Both the position numbers and the translations under genes were made by a program. The notes under the pieces were generated by a model. The model was not told the origin of the DNA. It made no database searches and saw only the letters and a program-made list of their open reading frames with translations. This document shows positions 9,035 to 17,645 of a DNA stretch of 64,000 nucleotides, one piece after another (positions within the stretch are counted from its first letter, which is position 1; the number at the start of each line of letters is the position of its first letter). Origin of the DNA: Anaerotruncus rubiinfantis (GTDB lineage: Bacteria > Bacillota > Clostridia > Oscillospirales > Ruminococcaceae); assembly GCF_900078395.1 (NCBI RefSeq), contig NZ_FKLA01000009.1, forward strand, positions 1,378,614-1,442,613. The letters are read 5' to 3'.

Positions 9035-9079
9035 GATTGATTGAATGTGATTGATTTTGATTGATTTTGGGTGTATTCT
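9035..9079 (+). promoter_or_regulatory. Fructose operon promoter and FruR operator repeats
   Basis: Promoter TTGATT (9051-9056), 17-base spacer, TATTCT (9074-9079). Three copies of TGATTGA start at 9038, 9048 and 9058, exactly 10 bases apart, covering the -35 box. Repeats of this type are the known operators of DeoR-family fructose repressors, so the operon is probably autoregulated and relieved by fructose 1-phosphate. Confidence 0.75.
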
Positions 9080-9105
9080 GAAGTCACAGAAAAGAAGGGA
9101 ATGTG

Positions 9106-9864
9106 ATGTGCATGCTGGCAGAGGAACGCTTCGCCCAGATACTGGAACTGGTTGCGCAGAAACGCACCGTGAGCGTGCAGGAGCTCACAAAGCTTCTCGA
9201 TACCTCCGAATCCACCATCCGGCGGGATCTCAACCTACTTGATGAACGTGGCCTGCTGGTCAAGGTGTTTGGCGGTGCGACCGCGCCCGACGCGCTCTAT
9301 AATACCCGCGACGACACGGTGGAAACCCGTGCGGATCAGAACCGCGAAGAAAAAATCCGCATAGCGCGCTATGCGGCGTCACTTTTACAAAAGGGAGATT
9401 TTGTTTTCTTTGATGCGGGCACCACCACCGGGCTGATGATCGATTTCATAACCGAAAAGGATATCGTTTTCGTTACCGACGGCCTTTCCCACGCCAAAAA
9501 GCTCGCGCAGAAGGGCTGCACAACATTCATGCTCTGCGGAGAGCTCAAAGCTTCGACCGACGCGGTGGTTGGAGGGCAAACGCTGCGGGAACTCGAACGT
9601 TACAATTTCACCAAAGGTTTTTTTGGCACAAATGGAGTCCATCTGCAAAACGGCTTCAGCACGCCGGACACGAACGAGGCGCTCGTAAAGGAAAAGGCGA
9701 TACAGCGCTGCAAGCAGCGGTACGTCCTTTCCGATCCATCTAAGTTCAACCGCATTTCCCCGGTCACCTTTGCGCCTTTTTCCTGCGCGACGGTTATCAC
9801 AACCCGGCTGCAGGATGAACGCTATAGAAAATATACGAATATCCGGGAGGTGGATGCCGAATGA
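9106..9864 (+). CDS. fruR: DeoR-family fructose operon repressor
   Basis: Transcriptional repressor, 252 residues. N-terminal DeoR winged helix (residues 1-60, STIRRDLNLLDERG recognition region) and C-terminal DeoR sugar-phosphate sensor domain with DAGTTT near residue 103 and the late GxNGV motif. Start candidates are GTG 9103, ATG 9106 and ATG 9112; GAAGGGA at 9094-9100 best serves 9106 or 9112. It overlaps fruK by 4 bases (ATGA), so it is the first gene of the fru operon. Specificity for fructose is taken from the neighbours. Confidence 0.92.
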   Translation: MCMLAEERFAQILELVAQKRTVSVQELTKLLDTSESTIRRDLNLLDERGLLVKVFGGATAPDALYNTRDDTVETRADQNREEKIRIARYAASLLQKGDFVFFDAGTTTGLMIDFITEKDIVFVTDGLSHAKKLAQKGCTTFMLCGELKASTDAVVGGQTLRELERYNFTKGFFGTNGVHLQNGFSTPDTNEALVKEKAIQRCKQRYVLSDPSKFNRISPVTFAPFSCATVITTRLQDERYRKYTNIREVDAE

Positions 9865-10766
9865 TTTATACGATCACCTTCAATCCATCGCTCGATTACT
9901 TTGTGCGGGTTCCACAGCTCCGCCTTGGGCTGGTCAACCGCGCCGAGCATGAAGCGCTTTACCCCGGCGGAAAAGGCGTCAACGTTTCGATCGTCCTTTC
10001 TCATCTTGGCATTGAGAGCCGGACGCTGGGGTTTAAAGCGGGCTTCACCGGGCAGAAGATCGACGAAATGCTTCGATCCTGTGGTTGCAAGACCGATTTT
10101 ATCCAGTTGCCGGACGGTGCTTCTCGCATCAATGTGAAACTCGAATCCGACCAGGAGACCGACATCAATGGCCAGGGGCCCCGCATTTTGCCGGAAGCGA
10201 TCGATGCGCTGATGGAAAAGCTCGATGTCATGCGCCGCGGAGACATCCTCGTGCTGGCGGGAAGTATTCCGAACACACTGCCGGAAGATATCTACCAGAA
10301 GATCCTGGCGCGACTTTCCGGGCGGCAGATTCTCGCGGTGGTGGACGCAACCGGGAAGCTTTTGCAGAACGTGCTGGAATACCGGCCGTTTCTTATTAAG
10401 CCGAATCATCATGAACTGGGCGAGCTGTTCGGCGTACAGATCTCGGATGCGGACGTGGTCGCTGTATACGCAGAAAAGCTGCAGGCGCGCGGCGCGCGCA
10501 ATGTGCTCGTCTCGATGGGCGGCGGCGGCGCGGTTCTGCTGGATGAAACCGGCAGGGTTCATAAAAGCGCCGCGCCCAAAGGCGAGGTGCGCGGCGCGGT
10601 TGGCGCAGGCGACTCGATGGTGGCGGGGTTTTTGGCCGGCTACCTGCGCGCCGGCGACTATGAAAAGGCATTTAAACTGGGACTTGCCGCGGGGAGCGCT
10701 TCGGCCTTTTCCGAATGGCTGGCCACGGGCGAAGAGATACGAAAGCTGTTGGATAACGGGTTCTAA
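9861..10766 (+). CDS. fruK: 1-Phosphofructokinase
   Basis: PfkB-family kinase, 301 residues, converting the fructose 1-phosphate delivered by the PTS into fructose 1,6-bisphosphate with ATP. Signatures visible: the N-terminal TFNPSLDY, the PfkB motif 1 region GGKGVNVS near residue 37, and motif 2 with the catalytic Asp in GAVGAGDSMVAGF near residue 250. The start overlaps the fruR stop; fruA follows after 15 bases. Gene order regulator-kinase-permease is the classical fru operon. Confidence 0.96.
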   Translation: MIYTITFNPSLDYFVRVPQLRLGLVNRAEHEALYPGGKGVNVSIVLSHLGIESRTLGFKAGFTGQKIDEMLRSCGCKTDFIQLPDGASRINVKLESDQETDINGQGPRILPEAIDALMEKLDVMRRGDILVLAGSIPNTLPEDIYQKILARLSGRQILAVVDATGKLLQNVLEYRPFLIKPNHHELGELFGVQISDADVVAVYAEKLQARGARNVLVSMGGGGAVLLDETGRVHKSAAPKGEVRGAVGAGDSMVAGFLAGYLRAGDYEKAFKLGLAAGSASAFSEWLATGEEIRKLLDNGF

Positions 10767-10781
10767 GGAGGAACGGAAGCT

Positions 10782-12692
10782 ATGAGGATCACAGATCTGC
10801 TCAGGGAAAACGGCATCGAACTTTGCGGCAAAGCCGCCAATAAACAGGAAGCTGTGGAACAGATGGTTGCGCTGATGGGAAAAACCGGCTGCGTCAGCGA
10901 CTTGGAAACCTATAAAAAAGCAGTTTTCCGACGTGAGGAGGAGGGCACAACCGGAATCGGGGAAGGCGTGGCCATCCCGCATGCCAAGACCGGGGCGGTA
11001 AAGACGCCGGGCCTTGCTGCAATGGTGCTGCCGAATGGGGTGGATTACGATTCGCTCGACGGCGAGCCCGCTTACCTCATCTTTTTGATCGCGGCACCGG
11101 ACACCGAGGAGAATATCCATCTCGACGTGCTCGGAAGGCTTTCAGTCCTGCTGATGGACGACGATTTCCGTAAAAATCTGATCCATGCGAAATCGGTGCG
11201 GGAATTCCTTTCGCTTATCGACGCGGCGGAAGCCGAAAAGTTCGACGAGCCGAAAGAAGAATCCCCCAAACCGGCGGGAAGCTACCGCGTGCTCGCGGTG
11301 ACCGCCTGCCCGACCGGCATTGCCCACACCTACATGGCGGCGGAGAGCCTTGAAAAGACCGCGCAGGAGATGGGAATCTCAATCAAGGTCGAAACGGATG
11401 GATCGGGCGGCGCAAAGAATGTGCTGACCGATGGGGAGATCGCCTCCTGTGAATGTATTATCGTCGCGGCGGACAAAAACGTGCCGATGGCGCGTTTTAA
11501 TGGCCGCCCAGTCATTGTCACCAAAGTCGCCAACGGCATCAACAAGGCGCGTGAACTGCTTGAGGAAGCGACCAGCGGCAGGGTCCCGCCCTACCACACC
11601 GACGAGAAGAACGAGGCTTCCGCATACGGCGGCGAACAGGAGAGCTTTGGCCGCCAGATCTATAAACATCTGATGAACGGCGTTTCCCACATGCTGCCGT
11701 TCGTCATCGGCGGCGGCATCCTGATCGCGCTGGCGTTTCTTTTCGACAGCATCCTCGCCCCGAACGGTGACCCGAACAATTTCGGCATGAATTCTCCGCT
11801 TGCGGCTTTCCTCAAAACGGTCGGCGGTACCGCTTTTAACTTCATGCTGCCGATCCTCGCAGGCTTTATCGCACTGAGCATCGGAGACCGCCCAGCGCTG
11901 GCGGTTGGCTTTGTCGGCGGCGCGATCGCTGTCGCGGGCGGATCGGGATTTCTGGGTGCGCTGCTCGCGGGCTTTATCGCGGGCTATCTCATCGCCGGTA
12001 TGCGCAGGCTGTTCGATAAGCTGCCGGCGAGCATGGAAGGACTCAAGCCGATCCTGCTTTACCCGGTGTTCGGCATCCTCATCATGGGTGCAATCTGCAC
12101 CTACCTCATCAATCCGCCGGTTTCGGCGCTTAACCTTTGGATGAGCAATTCGCTTGAAAATATGGGGCAGGCCAGTGGGCTATTGCTGGGCGCGGTGCTC
12201 GCCGGGATGATGGCGGTTGATATGGGCGGCCCGTTCAACAAAGCCGCCTACGTCTTTGGCACCGCGTCGCTGCTGGACGCGGCGGGCAACTCGGTCACCT
12301 CCCCGGTTATGGCGGCGGTCATGATCGGCGGCATGGTCCCGCCGATCGCCATCGCGCTCTGCACCACCTTTTTCAAAAGCCGATTCACCAGGAAGGAACG
12401 CCAGTCAGGCCTGACAAACTATATCATGGGCCTTTCGTTCATCACCGAAGGCGCGATCCCGTTCGCGGCTTCCGACCCGCTGCGGGTCATCCCGGCCTGT
12501 GCGGCTGGTTCAGCTGTGGCTGGCGGACTTTCCATGCTTTTCGGCTGCGCGCTGCCCGCGCCGCACGGCGGTATTTTCGTTTTCGCGGTTGTGGAGAACT
12601 GGCCGATGTACCTGCTTTCACTGGCCATCGGCGCGGCCATAGGGTGCCTGCTGCTGGCGGTACTGAAAAAACCGCTTCCCGCACAGGGATAA
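10782..12692 (+). CDS. fruA: Fructose-specific PTS permease, EIIABC
   Basis: Three-domain PTS transporter, 636 residues, that imports fructose and phosphorylates it at C1. EIIA (about 1-150) has the phosphorylated His in VAIPHAKTG near residue 67; EIIB (about 165-260) has the phosphorylated Cys in TACPTGIAHTYMAAE; EIIC (about 290-630) has eight or more hydrophobic helices. RBS GGAGG precedes the ATG. EIIA-EIIB-EIIC order is usual in Firmicutes. Phosphate comes from HPr, whose gene follows. Confidence 0.96.
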   Translation: MRITDLLRENGIELCGKAANKQEAVEQMVALMGKTGCVSDLETYKKAVFRREEEGTTGIGEGVAIPHAKTGAVKTPGLAAMVLPNGVDYDSLDGEPAYLIFLIAAPDTEENIHLDVLGRLSVLLMDDDFRKNLIHAKSVREFLSLIDAAEAEKFDEPKEESPKPAGSYRVLAVTACPTGIAHTYMAAESLEKTAQEMGISIKVETDGSGGAKNVLTDGEIASCECIIVAADKNVPMARFNGRPVIVTKVANGINKARELLEEATSGRVPPYHTDEKNEASAYGGEQESFGRQIYKHLMNGVSHMLPFVIGGGILIALAFLFDSILAPNGDPNNFGMNSPLAAFLKTVGGTAFNFMLPILAGFIALSIGDRPALAVGFVGGAIAVAGGSGFLGALLAGFIAGYLIAGMRRLFDKLPASMEGLKPILLYPVFGILIMGAICTYLINPPVSALNLWMSNSLENMGQASGLLLGAVLAGMMAVDMGGPFNKAAYVFGTASLLDAAGNSVTSPVMAAVMIGGMVPPIAIALCTTFFKSRFTRKERQSGLTNYIMGLSFITEGAIPFAASDPLRVIPACAAGSAVAGGLSMLFGCALPAPHGGIFVFAVVENWPMYLLSLAIGAAIGCLLLAVLKKPLPAQG

Positions 12693-12739
12693 TCGTGGTA
12701 AGATCAAATCAGCAAAAGATAGAAAAGGAGAGACGTATC

Positions 12740-12997
12740 ATGAAAACATTCACCTATACCATCACCGATCCTGAAGGCATCCACGCGCGTCCCGCTGGAC
12801 TGCTTGTGAAGGAGGCCGGAAAGTTCCAGTCGGCGGTCACGCTGAAAAAAGACGGCAAATCTGGCGATGCGAAACGCATCTTCGCAGTGATGGGCTTGGT
12901 TGCCAAAAAAGGCGATACGCTGACTGTGGAAGTGAGCGGTGCGGACGAGGAAACCGCGGCACAGGCGATTCAGGCGTTTTTACAGGAGAACCTGTAA
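12740..12997 (+). CDS. ptsH: PTS phosphocarrier protein HPr
   Basis: Phosphocarrier between Enzyme I and EIIA, 85 residues. The active-site His is present in GIHARPAG near residue 15. The region that normally holds regulatory Ser46 (KSIMGVMSL in Bacillus HPr) reads AKRIFAVMGL here, so the serine is Arg and phosphorylation by HPr kinase is not expected at that site. The start at 12740 is the family's N-terminus with AAAAGGAGA upstream. It lies between fruA and ptsI in one operon. Confidence 0.95.
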   Translation: MKTFTYTITDPEGIHARPAGLLVKEAGKFQSAVTLKKDGKSGDAKRIFAVMGLVAKKGDTLTVEVSGADEETAAQAIQAFLQENL

Positions 12998-13030
12998 AAT
13001 TTCGCTGCGCGCATAGGGAGGTGCAGAGAG

Positions 13031-14692
13031 ATGGTCACATTAAATGGAAAAAGCGTATGCGGAGGCGTTGCCATTGGCAAGGTTGCATTTTACCGGCGGT
13101 GCGGCAGCGGCGTGGTCAAACGGTACCATGTGCAGGACGCCGCCGCCGAGCGCGCCCGCTTTGAGCAGGCGAAGGCGAAGGCTGGCGCGCAGCTCCAGGC
13201 GCTTTATGAGAAGGCGCTCGGGGAGGTGGGTGAAGCGAATGCCTCCATTTTTGAGATTCACCAGATGATGCTGGAGGATCAGGACTACTGCGACTCCATC
13301 GCCAATATCATTGACACCCAACAGGTGAATGCCGAATACGCGGTTGCGCAGACGGCGAATAATTTCGCGCAGATGTTCGCCGCGATGGACGACGCCTATA
13401 TGCAGGCCCGCGCCGCCGATGTGCGCGATATTTCCGAACGGCTGATGGCAATCCTTGCCAATGCCGAACGCGCCGCCTTTTCTGCTGGCGGACCGGTCCT
13501 GGTAGCGGCCGAGGATCTCGCGCCGAGTGAAACGATCCAGATGGACAAATCGAAGGTGTTGGGGTTTCTGACGGCGCAGGGTTCGGCCAATTCCCACACT
13601 GCCATCCTCGCACGCACAATGAATATCCCAGCCGTTGTGGATATCGGGGAAATGCTTACGGAGGAATATGACGGCAAGATGGCCGTCGTGGACGGATTCA
13701 CTGGTGTGGTCTATATCGACCCGGACGGAGAAACCCTTGCCGTAATGCGCCAAAAACAGGCGCGGGAAGCGGAGCGCCGCCAACTGCTTTTGGAGTTGCG
13801 TGGACAGGAGAACGTCACCCTGGATGGGCAGAAAGTGAACCTCTATGCAAACATCGGGAACGTTTCTGACTTGGCGCTTGTGCTCCAGAACGACGCGGGT
13901 GGAATTGGGCTGTTCCGCAGTGAGTTTCTCTATCTGGAGAACGAAACGTTTCCTACCGAGGAGCAGCAGTTTACGGTTTACCGTCAGGTGGCGGAAACAA
14001 TGGGAGGCCGCCGGGTGATCATCCGGACACTTGACATCGGCGCGGACAAAAAAATCGGGTATTTTGGTCTCCCGGAAGAGGAAAATACCGCCATGGGTTA
14101 CCGCGCGATCCGTATTTGCCTGTCCCGTCCGGACATTTTTAAAACCCAGCTGCGTGCCATCTGCCGCGCCTCCGCCTATGGGAAGGTTGCAATGATGTTC
14201 CCAATGATCACCTCGGTCGAAGAAGTACGGGAGGCCAAAGCGCTTGTGGAGGAAGTAAAGGCACAGCTGCGTGCGGCGGGCGTGCCGTTTGATGAGGCGA
14301 TGGAGATGGGTATTATGATTGAAACTCCGGCCGCGGCGCTCATAAGCGATCTGCTTGCACAGGAGGTCGATTTCTTCAGCATTGGCACCAACGACCTCAC
14401 CCAGTACGCGCTGGCGATTGACCGGCAGAATCAGCGGCTTGAGCGGTTCTACAATCCGCATCATAGAGCGGTTCTGCGGATGATCCGCTTTGCGGCCGAA
14501 AGCGCGCACGCCGCGGGCAAATGGATTGGTATCTGCGGGGAACTGGGCGCGGACCCAGCGCTTACAAAGACCTTCCTGGCGATGGGAATAGACGAATTGT
14601 CGGTTTCCCCGGGCGCGATCCTCGGCCTGCGCAAACTGATCCGGGAGACCGATCTTTCAAAAGATCGGGAAGCGGCGCTTCGTCTGGTGTGA
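13031..14692 (+). CDS. ptsI: PTS Enzyme I (phosphoenolpyruvate-protein phosphotransferase)
   Basis: General PTS kinase, 553 residues, moving phosphate from PEP to HPr. N-terminal HPr-binding domain, phosphohistidine domain with active His in GSANSHTAILAR near residue 187, and C-terminal PEP-binding barrel with DIGADKK, FSIGTNDLTQYA and the catalytic Cys region GICGELGAD. About 20 residues shorter than the usual 570, mostly at the C-terminus. RBS GGGAGGTG precedes the ATG. Co-location of ptsHI with a fructose permease suggests these may be the general PTS proteins of the cell. Confidence 0.96.
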   Translation: MVTLNGKSVCGGVAIGKVAFYRRCGSGVVKRYHVQDAAAERARFEQAKAKAGAQLQALYEKALGEVGEANASIFEIHQMMLEDQDYCDSIANIIDTQQVNAEYAVAQTANNFAQMFAAMDDAYMQARAADVRDISERLMAILANAERAAFSAGGPVLVAAEDLAPSETIQMDKSKVLGFLTAQGSANSHTAILARTMNIPAVVDIGEMLTEEYDGKMAVVDGFTGVVYIDPDGETLAVMRQKQAREAERRQLLLELRGQENVTLDGQKVNLYANIGNVSDLALVLQNDAGGIGLFRSEFLYLENETFPTEEQQFTVYRQVAETMGGRRVIIRTLDIGADKKIGYFGLPEEENTAMGYRAIRICLSRPDIFKTQLRAICRASAYGKVAMMFPMITSVEEVREAKALVEEVKAQLRAAGVPFDEAMEMGIMIETPAAALISDLLAQEVDFFSIGTNDLTQYALAIDRQNQRLERFYNPHHRAVLRMIRFAAESAHAAGKWIGICGELGADPALTKTFLAMGIDELSVSPGAILGLRKLIRETDLSKDREAALRLV

Positions 14693-14844
14693 AGGAATAC
14701 CGGGCGCATTCCCTTAAACTTTACAAAAAGTTCTAAAATTCCTCAAACCTTTTTCAGAGTTCTATAGTACACTGAATACAGTAAGTGAGGTACCTTCTTC
14801 GTTTACTTTCTATTTCTCCTCCAATATTTCATCTCTCTCCAACC

Positions 14845-14877
14845 AAAAAGCGGACTTCTTTGTGAAGCCCGCTTTTT
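14845..14877. terminator. Bidirectional terminator between ptsI and the permease gene
   Basis: AAAAAGCGGACTTC / GAAGCCCGCTTTTT with one A-C mismatch and loop TTTGT. It lies between convergent genes. Confidence 0.8.
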
Positions 14878-14972
14878 GTGCGCAATGATTCCTTGAAAAA
14901 ACGAATTTCGAGAGGCGATCGATGTCTTGATGAGATGCGCCTGATCGGATTGCCGCTGTAAGCTGAGATCGC

Positions 14973-16103
14973 TTAAAGCATACCGAACCGGCGGGCGGCA
15001 AGCAGCAGAAAGAGCAGCCCGGCAAGATTCGCCGCAGTGAAAAAGGCGAGATACCGGAATGGCCGGGCACCTGCGGACTTCCGATAGAGCTGAAAGGAGA
15101 TGAGGCTTGCGAGTGACGCGATGAGTGTGCCGAGTCCGCCGATATTGGTCCCAACGAGCAGCCCGCGCCAATCATCGGTAAAACCGGACAGCAGTACAGC
15201 GGCCGGCACATTGCTGATTGCCTGACTTGCCAGGATCGATGTGGCGGCTGCGCTTTTTGTGAGGATTCCGGCTAGGAACTCCCGCACCGCGCCGATCCGG
15301 CCGATATTTCCCGCAAAGACAAAGAAACAGGCGAATGTCATGAGCAGGCCATAGTCGGCGCGGCGGAAAAGCCCGCGTGCAAAAAAGCCGAGCGCGAGCA
15401 GTACGATGAGCAGCAGCAGGCCGTAATGCAGCAGATGGAAAACAGAGAGCAGGCAGAGTGCGAAAAGTCCACAGAAAAGCGCGAGCCTGCCGGGAGAGCG
15501 GATAGTTTGCCGCGCGGGGAAGTGTACTTCGATGATTTCACCGTTGACAGCGAGCGCGGCGGCAGCGAGCGCGACGAGGCTTAATAGGGTGAGCGGCGCC
15601 ATGGCCGCAAAAAAGCCGGACGCCGGGATCGAAAACTTCGCATAGAGGAACAGGTTCTGTGGATTGCCGACCGGCGTGGCCATGCTGCCAAGATTGGCTG
15701 CGATGGTCTGAAGCGCGACGATCCGAATGAGGTATTCGGTGCGGTCGATCATCGTGAGCACCAGGATAGCAAAGGGGACGAAGGTGATGAGCGCTACGTC
15801 GTTGGTGATGAGCATCGAAGAGAAAAATGGAAGCGTCACCAGCACGAACGAAAGCATCCGGAACCGTTTGCGTCCGGAGAGAAGTTTCTGTGCGAGGACA
15901 ATGAAAAGTCCACATTCCTGGAACCCCGCAACCACTTCCATCAAGCAAAAGAGCAGGCAGAGAACCCGCAGGTCTATGTATCCCATGTACTGTGCGTCGG
16001 GCGGTATAAACAGCATGGAAATTGCCGCGCAGAGAAAGGCGGCCACCAGAACAGTTTCATTTTGAAAGAAAATTAGGCACTTTTTAACAAAACTTTTGCG
16101 CAT
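14973..16103 (-). CDS. ArsB/NhaD (SLC13-like) membrane permease
   Basis: Integral membrane protein, 376 residues, about ten hydrophobic spans. The N-terminal half has the ion-transporter-superfamily features SSMLITNDVALITFVPF and NLGSMATPVGNPQNLF, the second repeated near the C-terminus as SQAISNVPAAVLLSGF and GTNIGGLGTLIASLASL. These place it with anion or Na+/H+ permeases of the ArsB/NhaD/CitM type; substrate cannot be read from sequence. It is monocistronic, convergent with ptsI and divergent from the small oxidase-fold gene. Shorter than the usual 420-430 residues. Confidence 0.85.
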   Translation of the reverse strand: MRKSFVKKCLIFFQNETVLVAAFLCAAISMLFIPPDAQYMGYIDLRVLCLLFCLMEVVAGFQECGLFIVLAQKLLSGRKRFRMLSFVLVTLPFFSSMLITNDVALITFVPFAILVLTMIDRTEYLIRIVALQTIAANLGSMATPVGNPQNLFLYAKFSIPASGFFAAMAPLTLLSLVALAAAALAVNGEIIEVHFPARQTIRSPGRLALFCGLFALCLLSVFHLLHYGLLLLIVLLALGFFARGLFRRADYGLLMTFACFFVFAGNIGRIGAVREFLAGILTKSAAATSILASQAISNVPAAVLLSGFTDDWRGLLVGTNIGGLGTLIASLASLISFQLYRKSAGARPFRYLAFFTAANLAGLLFLLLAARRFGML

Positions 16104-16117
16104 AAGATCGCTTCCTA

Positions 16118-16146
16118 TTGTGAAAAAATTGAATAGCTGTTATAAT
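16118..16146 (+). promoter_or_regulatory. Promoter of the structured leader
   Basis: TTGTGA (16118-16123), 17-base spacer, TATAAT (16141-16146) with an extended -10 TG. Transcription is predicted to start near G16153. Confidence 0.8.
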
Positions 16147-16152
16147 AAAATC

Positions 16153-16311
16153 GTGATAACCGGGAGTTGCCTGTAGAGGCAGGACGGTACCGGATGGATT
16201 CCCTGCACAGCCCGGCGCAGCGGAAAGCTGCCGGGCCCGCAAAATGGTTGCGGCTGTGCCATGTTTGGACCATAGGGATTTTATCACAAAAAAGTGAAGG
16301 GAGCAACGGCT
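16153..16311 (+). ncRNA. Candidate structured 5' leader (possible riboswitch), class unknown
   Basis: The predicted first transcribed bases GTGATAA (16153-16159) are perfectly complementary to TTATCAC (16281-16287), enclosing the leader. Inside are a hairpin TGCCT-GTAG-AGGCA flanked by CCGG/CCGG, and a three-way junction closed by GCACAGC/GCTGTGC with arms GCAGC-GGAAA-GCTGC (extended by CCGG/CCGG-type pairs) and CCGCAA-AATGG-TTGCGG. The closing helix ends about 10 bases before the ribosome binding site. I tried to match cobalamin, TPP, FMN, SAM, fluoride, ZTP, guanidine and c-di-GMP riboswitch cores and found none. Confidence 0.5.
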
Positions 16312-16707
16312 ATGGATGAAGTCTTAAAATTTTTAACGAGAAATCCCATCTTTTTCTTTACAACAATGGATGGTGATCAGCCGCGTGTCCGTCCGTTCGG
16401 TGCGGTGACCAAATATGAGGGAAAACTCTATTTCATCACAAGCAACCAGAAGGAAGTCTATAGACAGCTCAAGATAAATCCCAAGGTGGAGATCTGCGGT
16501 ATCGATCAGAATGAAAATTGGCTGCGTATTTCGGGCAAAGCGGTTATGGATACCCGTCCGGAAACGGTTGGACACATGCTGGAAGAAATGCCGTCGCTGA
16601 AAAACATCTATAGTGTGGACGATGGAATTGCCGAGGTGTTCTATCTCACGGATGCGGAGGCCCGTTTCTGCACAATGGGGAAAGAGCCGCGCGTCGTCAA
16701 GCTTTAA
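16312..16707 (+). CDS. Pyridoxamine 5'-phosphate oxidase-fold (flavin-binding) protein
   Basis: A 131-residue split-barrel protein of the PNPOx-like/NimA-like group that usually binds FMN or F420. Signatures: FFFTTMDGDQPRVRPFGAV near residues 12-30, LYFITSNQKEVYRQLKINPKVEIC, and W-LRISGKAV. These small proteins often act as flavin reductases or nitro-compound detoxifiers; the true reaction is unknown. The ATG at 16312 has AAGGGAG at 8 bases; an in-frame GTG at 16294 lacks a good RBS. It is a single gene with its own strong promoter, a structured leader and a terminator, so a ligand-controlled response is plausible. Confidence 0.88.
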   Translation: MDEVLKFLTRNPIFFFTTMDGDQPRVRPFGAVTKYEGKLYFITSNQKEVYRQLKINPKVEICGIDQNENWLRISGKAVMDTRPETVGHMLEEMPSLKNIYSVDDGIAEVFYLTDAEARFCTMGKEPRVVKL

Positions 16708-16721
16708 GGATTCAGAAGAAT

Positions 16722-16750
16722 AAACGCCCGCCGCGTTCGGCGGGCGTTTT
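16722..16750 (+). terminator. Terminator of the oxidase-fold gene
   Basis: AAACGCCCGCCG / CGGCGGGCGTTT, 12-bp stem with loop CGTT, followed by a T. Confidence 0.88.
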
Positions 16751-16795
16751 GTGGTTTTGGCAGCTTTTTGTATACTGCAATGTCCTTATAGACGC

Positions 16796-16824
16796 AAAAA
16801 AGCCCGCGTTTTGCGGGCTTTTTT
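16796..16824. terminator. Bidirectional terminator ending the minus-strand TRAP operon
   Basis: AAAAAAGCCCGC / GCGGGCTTTTTT with loop GTTTT; A- and T-tracts on both sides. It lies just past the hydrolase stop on the minus strand. Confidence 0.88.
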
Positions 16825-16850
16825 GCAATCAAAATTGGGAGATCGGTGGC

Positions 16851-17612
16851 TTACATGGAAAAGATTTTTTTGAGGTAAGCGATGGAGGTGTCGTAAACCT
16901 CCTGCTTCCATTTGAGCGAGGAATACTGGTGATTTGAACCCTCTACAATGTGAAGTTCCATCTGGTCGCCATAGATATCCTGGAACTGATACGCACAGTC
17001 AATCGGGATGACTTCATCCTCGGAGCCATGGATCAGCAGGATGGAATTTTTGTAGCCAGCCGCGCCCGCCGGGATGTCGAGCTTGCGCACATCTTCGAGA
17101 TAAGCTTTCGAGAGCTTCATGCCGCCGATGTCATAGCCAAGCCCGTCGTCAGTCGGTCCCACCAGGGTGCGCGCACGAAAGCTCGCCTGATAATACATGC
17201 TGTAAGCGGGCGCCCAGATGACGGCTCCTTTCGGCTGTACCTTCGGCAAAATCTGGGTGACCACAAGGCCGCCCATGCTGTGTCCGGTCGGGATCACCTG
17301 GTCGGGGATCGCGAAGTCCTGTTCACAGGTCCAGCGATAAATCGCTTCAGCGTCCTCGATTTCAGAGGAAGTGGTCATCTCGGAGAAATCACCGTCGCTC
17401 TCGCCGCAGCCGTAAAAATCGAACCGCACGCAGGCCATTCCATTTTTCACGCATTCGCGGGCAAAGAGCTCGTGCAGGCGCATCATACCCACCTTATCCA
17501 CTGTGAAACCATGGTAAAAAATCACGGTGGGGAAACAACCGCCGCCCTCCGGCGCGCGCACGCAGCCGCGCAGCAGCTTCTTGCCGACTTGCAGTTCAAC
17601 GCTTCTGTACAT
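16851..17612 (-). CDS. Alpha/beta hydrolase
   Basis: Cytoplasmic serine hydrolase of the alpha/beta fold, 253 residues. Oxyanion region YHGFTVDK near residues 33-40, nucleophile elbow GHSMGG near residue 109, late Asp in HGSEDEVIPIDCAYQ and catalytic His in EGSNHQYSSL near residue 230. It is the last gene of a minus-strand series with a TRAP transporter and an amidohydrolase, 33 bases behind the amidohydrolase. It could deacylate or de-esterify the imported substrate; this is inferred from position. Confidence 0.9.
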   Translation of the reverse strand: MYRSVELQVGKKLLRGCVRAPEGGGCFPTVIFYHGFTVDKVGMMRLHELFARECVKNGMACVRFDFYGCGESDGDFSEMTTSSEIEDAEAIYRWTCEQDFAIPDQVIPTGHSMGGLVVTQILPKVQPKGAVIWAPAYSMYYQASFRARTLVGPTDDGLGYDIGGMKLSKAYLEDVRKLDIPAGAAGYKNSILLIHGSEDEVIPIDCAYQFQDIYGDQMELHIVEGSNHQYSSLKWKQEVYDTSIAYLKKIFSM

Positions 17613-17645
17613 TACTTGTTCTCTCCCTTGAAAATTGGCTGCAGG

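Noticed and set aside
9822..11120. 432-codon minus-strand frame across fruK and fruA
   Set aside because: Covers parts of two definite genes on the other strand and shows no family signature.
13040..14509. 489-codon minus-strand frame opposite ptsI
   Set aside because: Antisense artefact of GC-rich codons; ptsI is certain and the antisense product is rich in His/Arg without motifs.
16153..16311. Cobalamin riboswitch in the structured leader
   Set aside because: The GGAUUCCCUGCA stretch looked suggestive, but the B12 box and the GGUG/CCGC core are not there.
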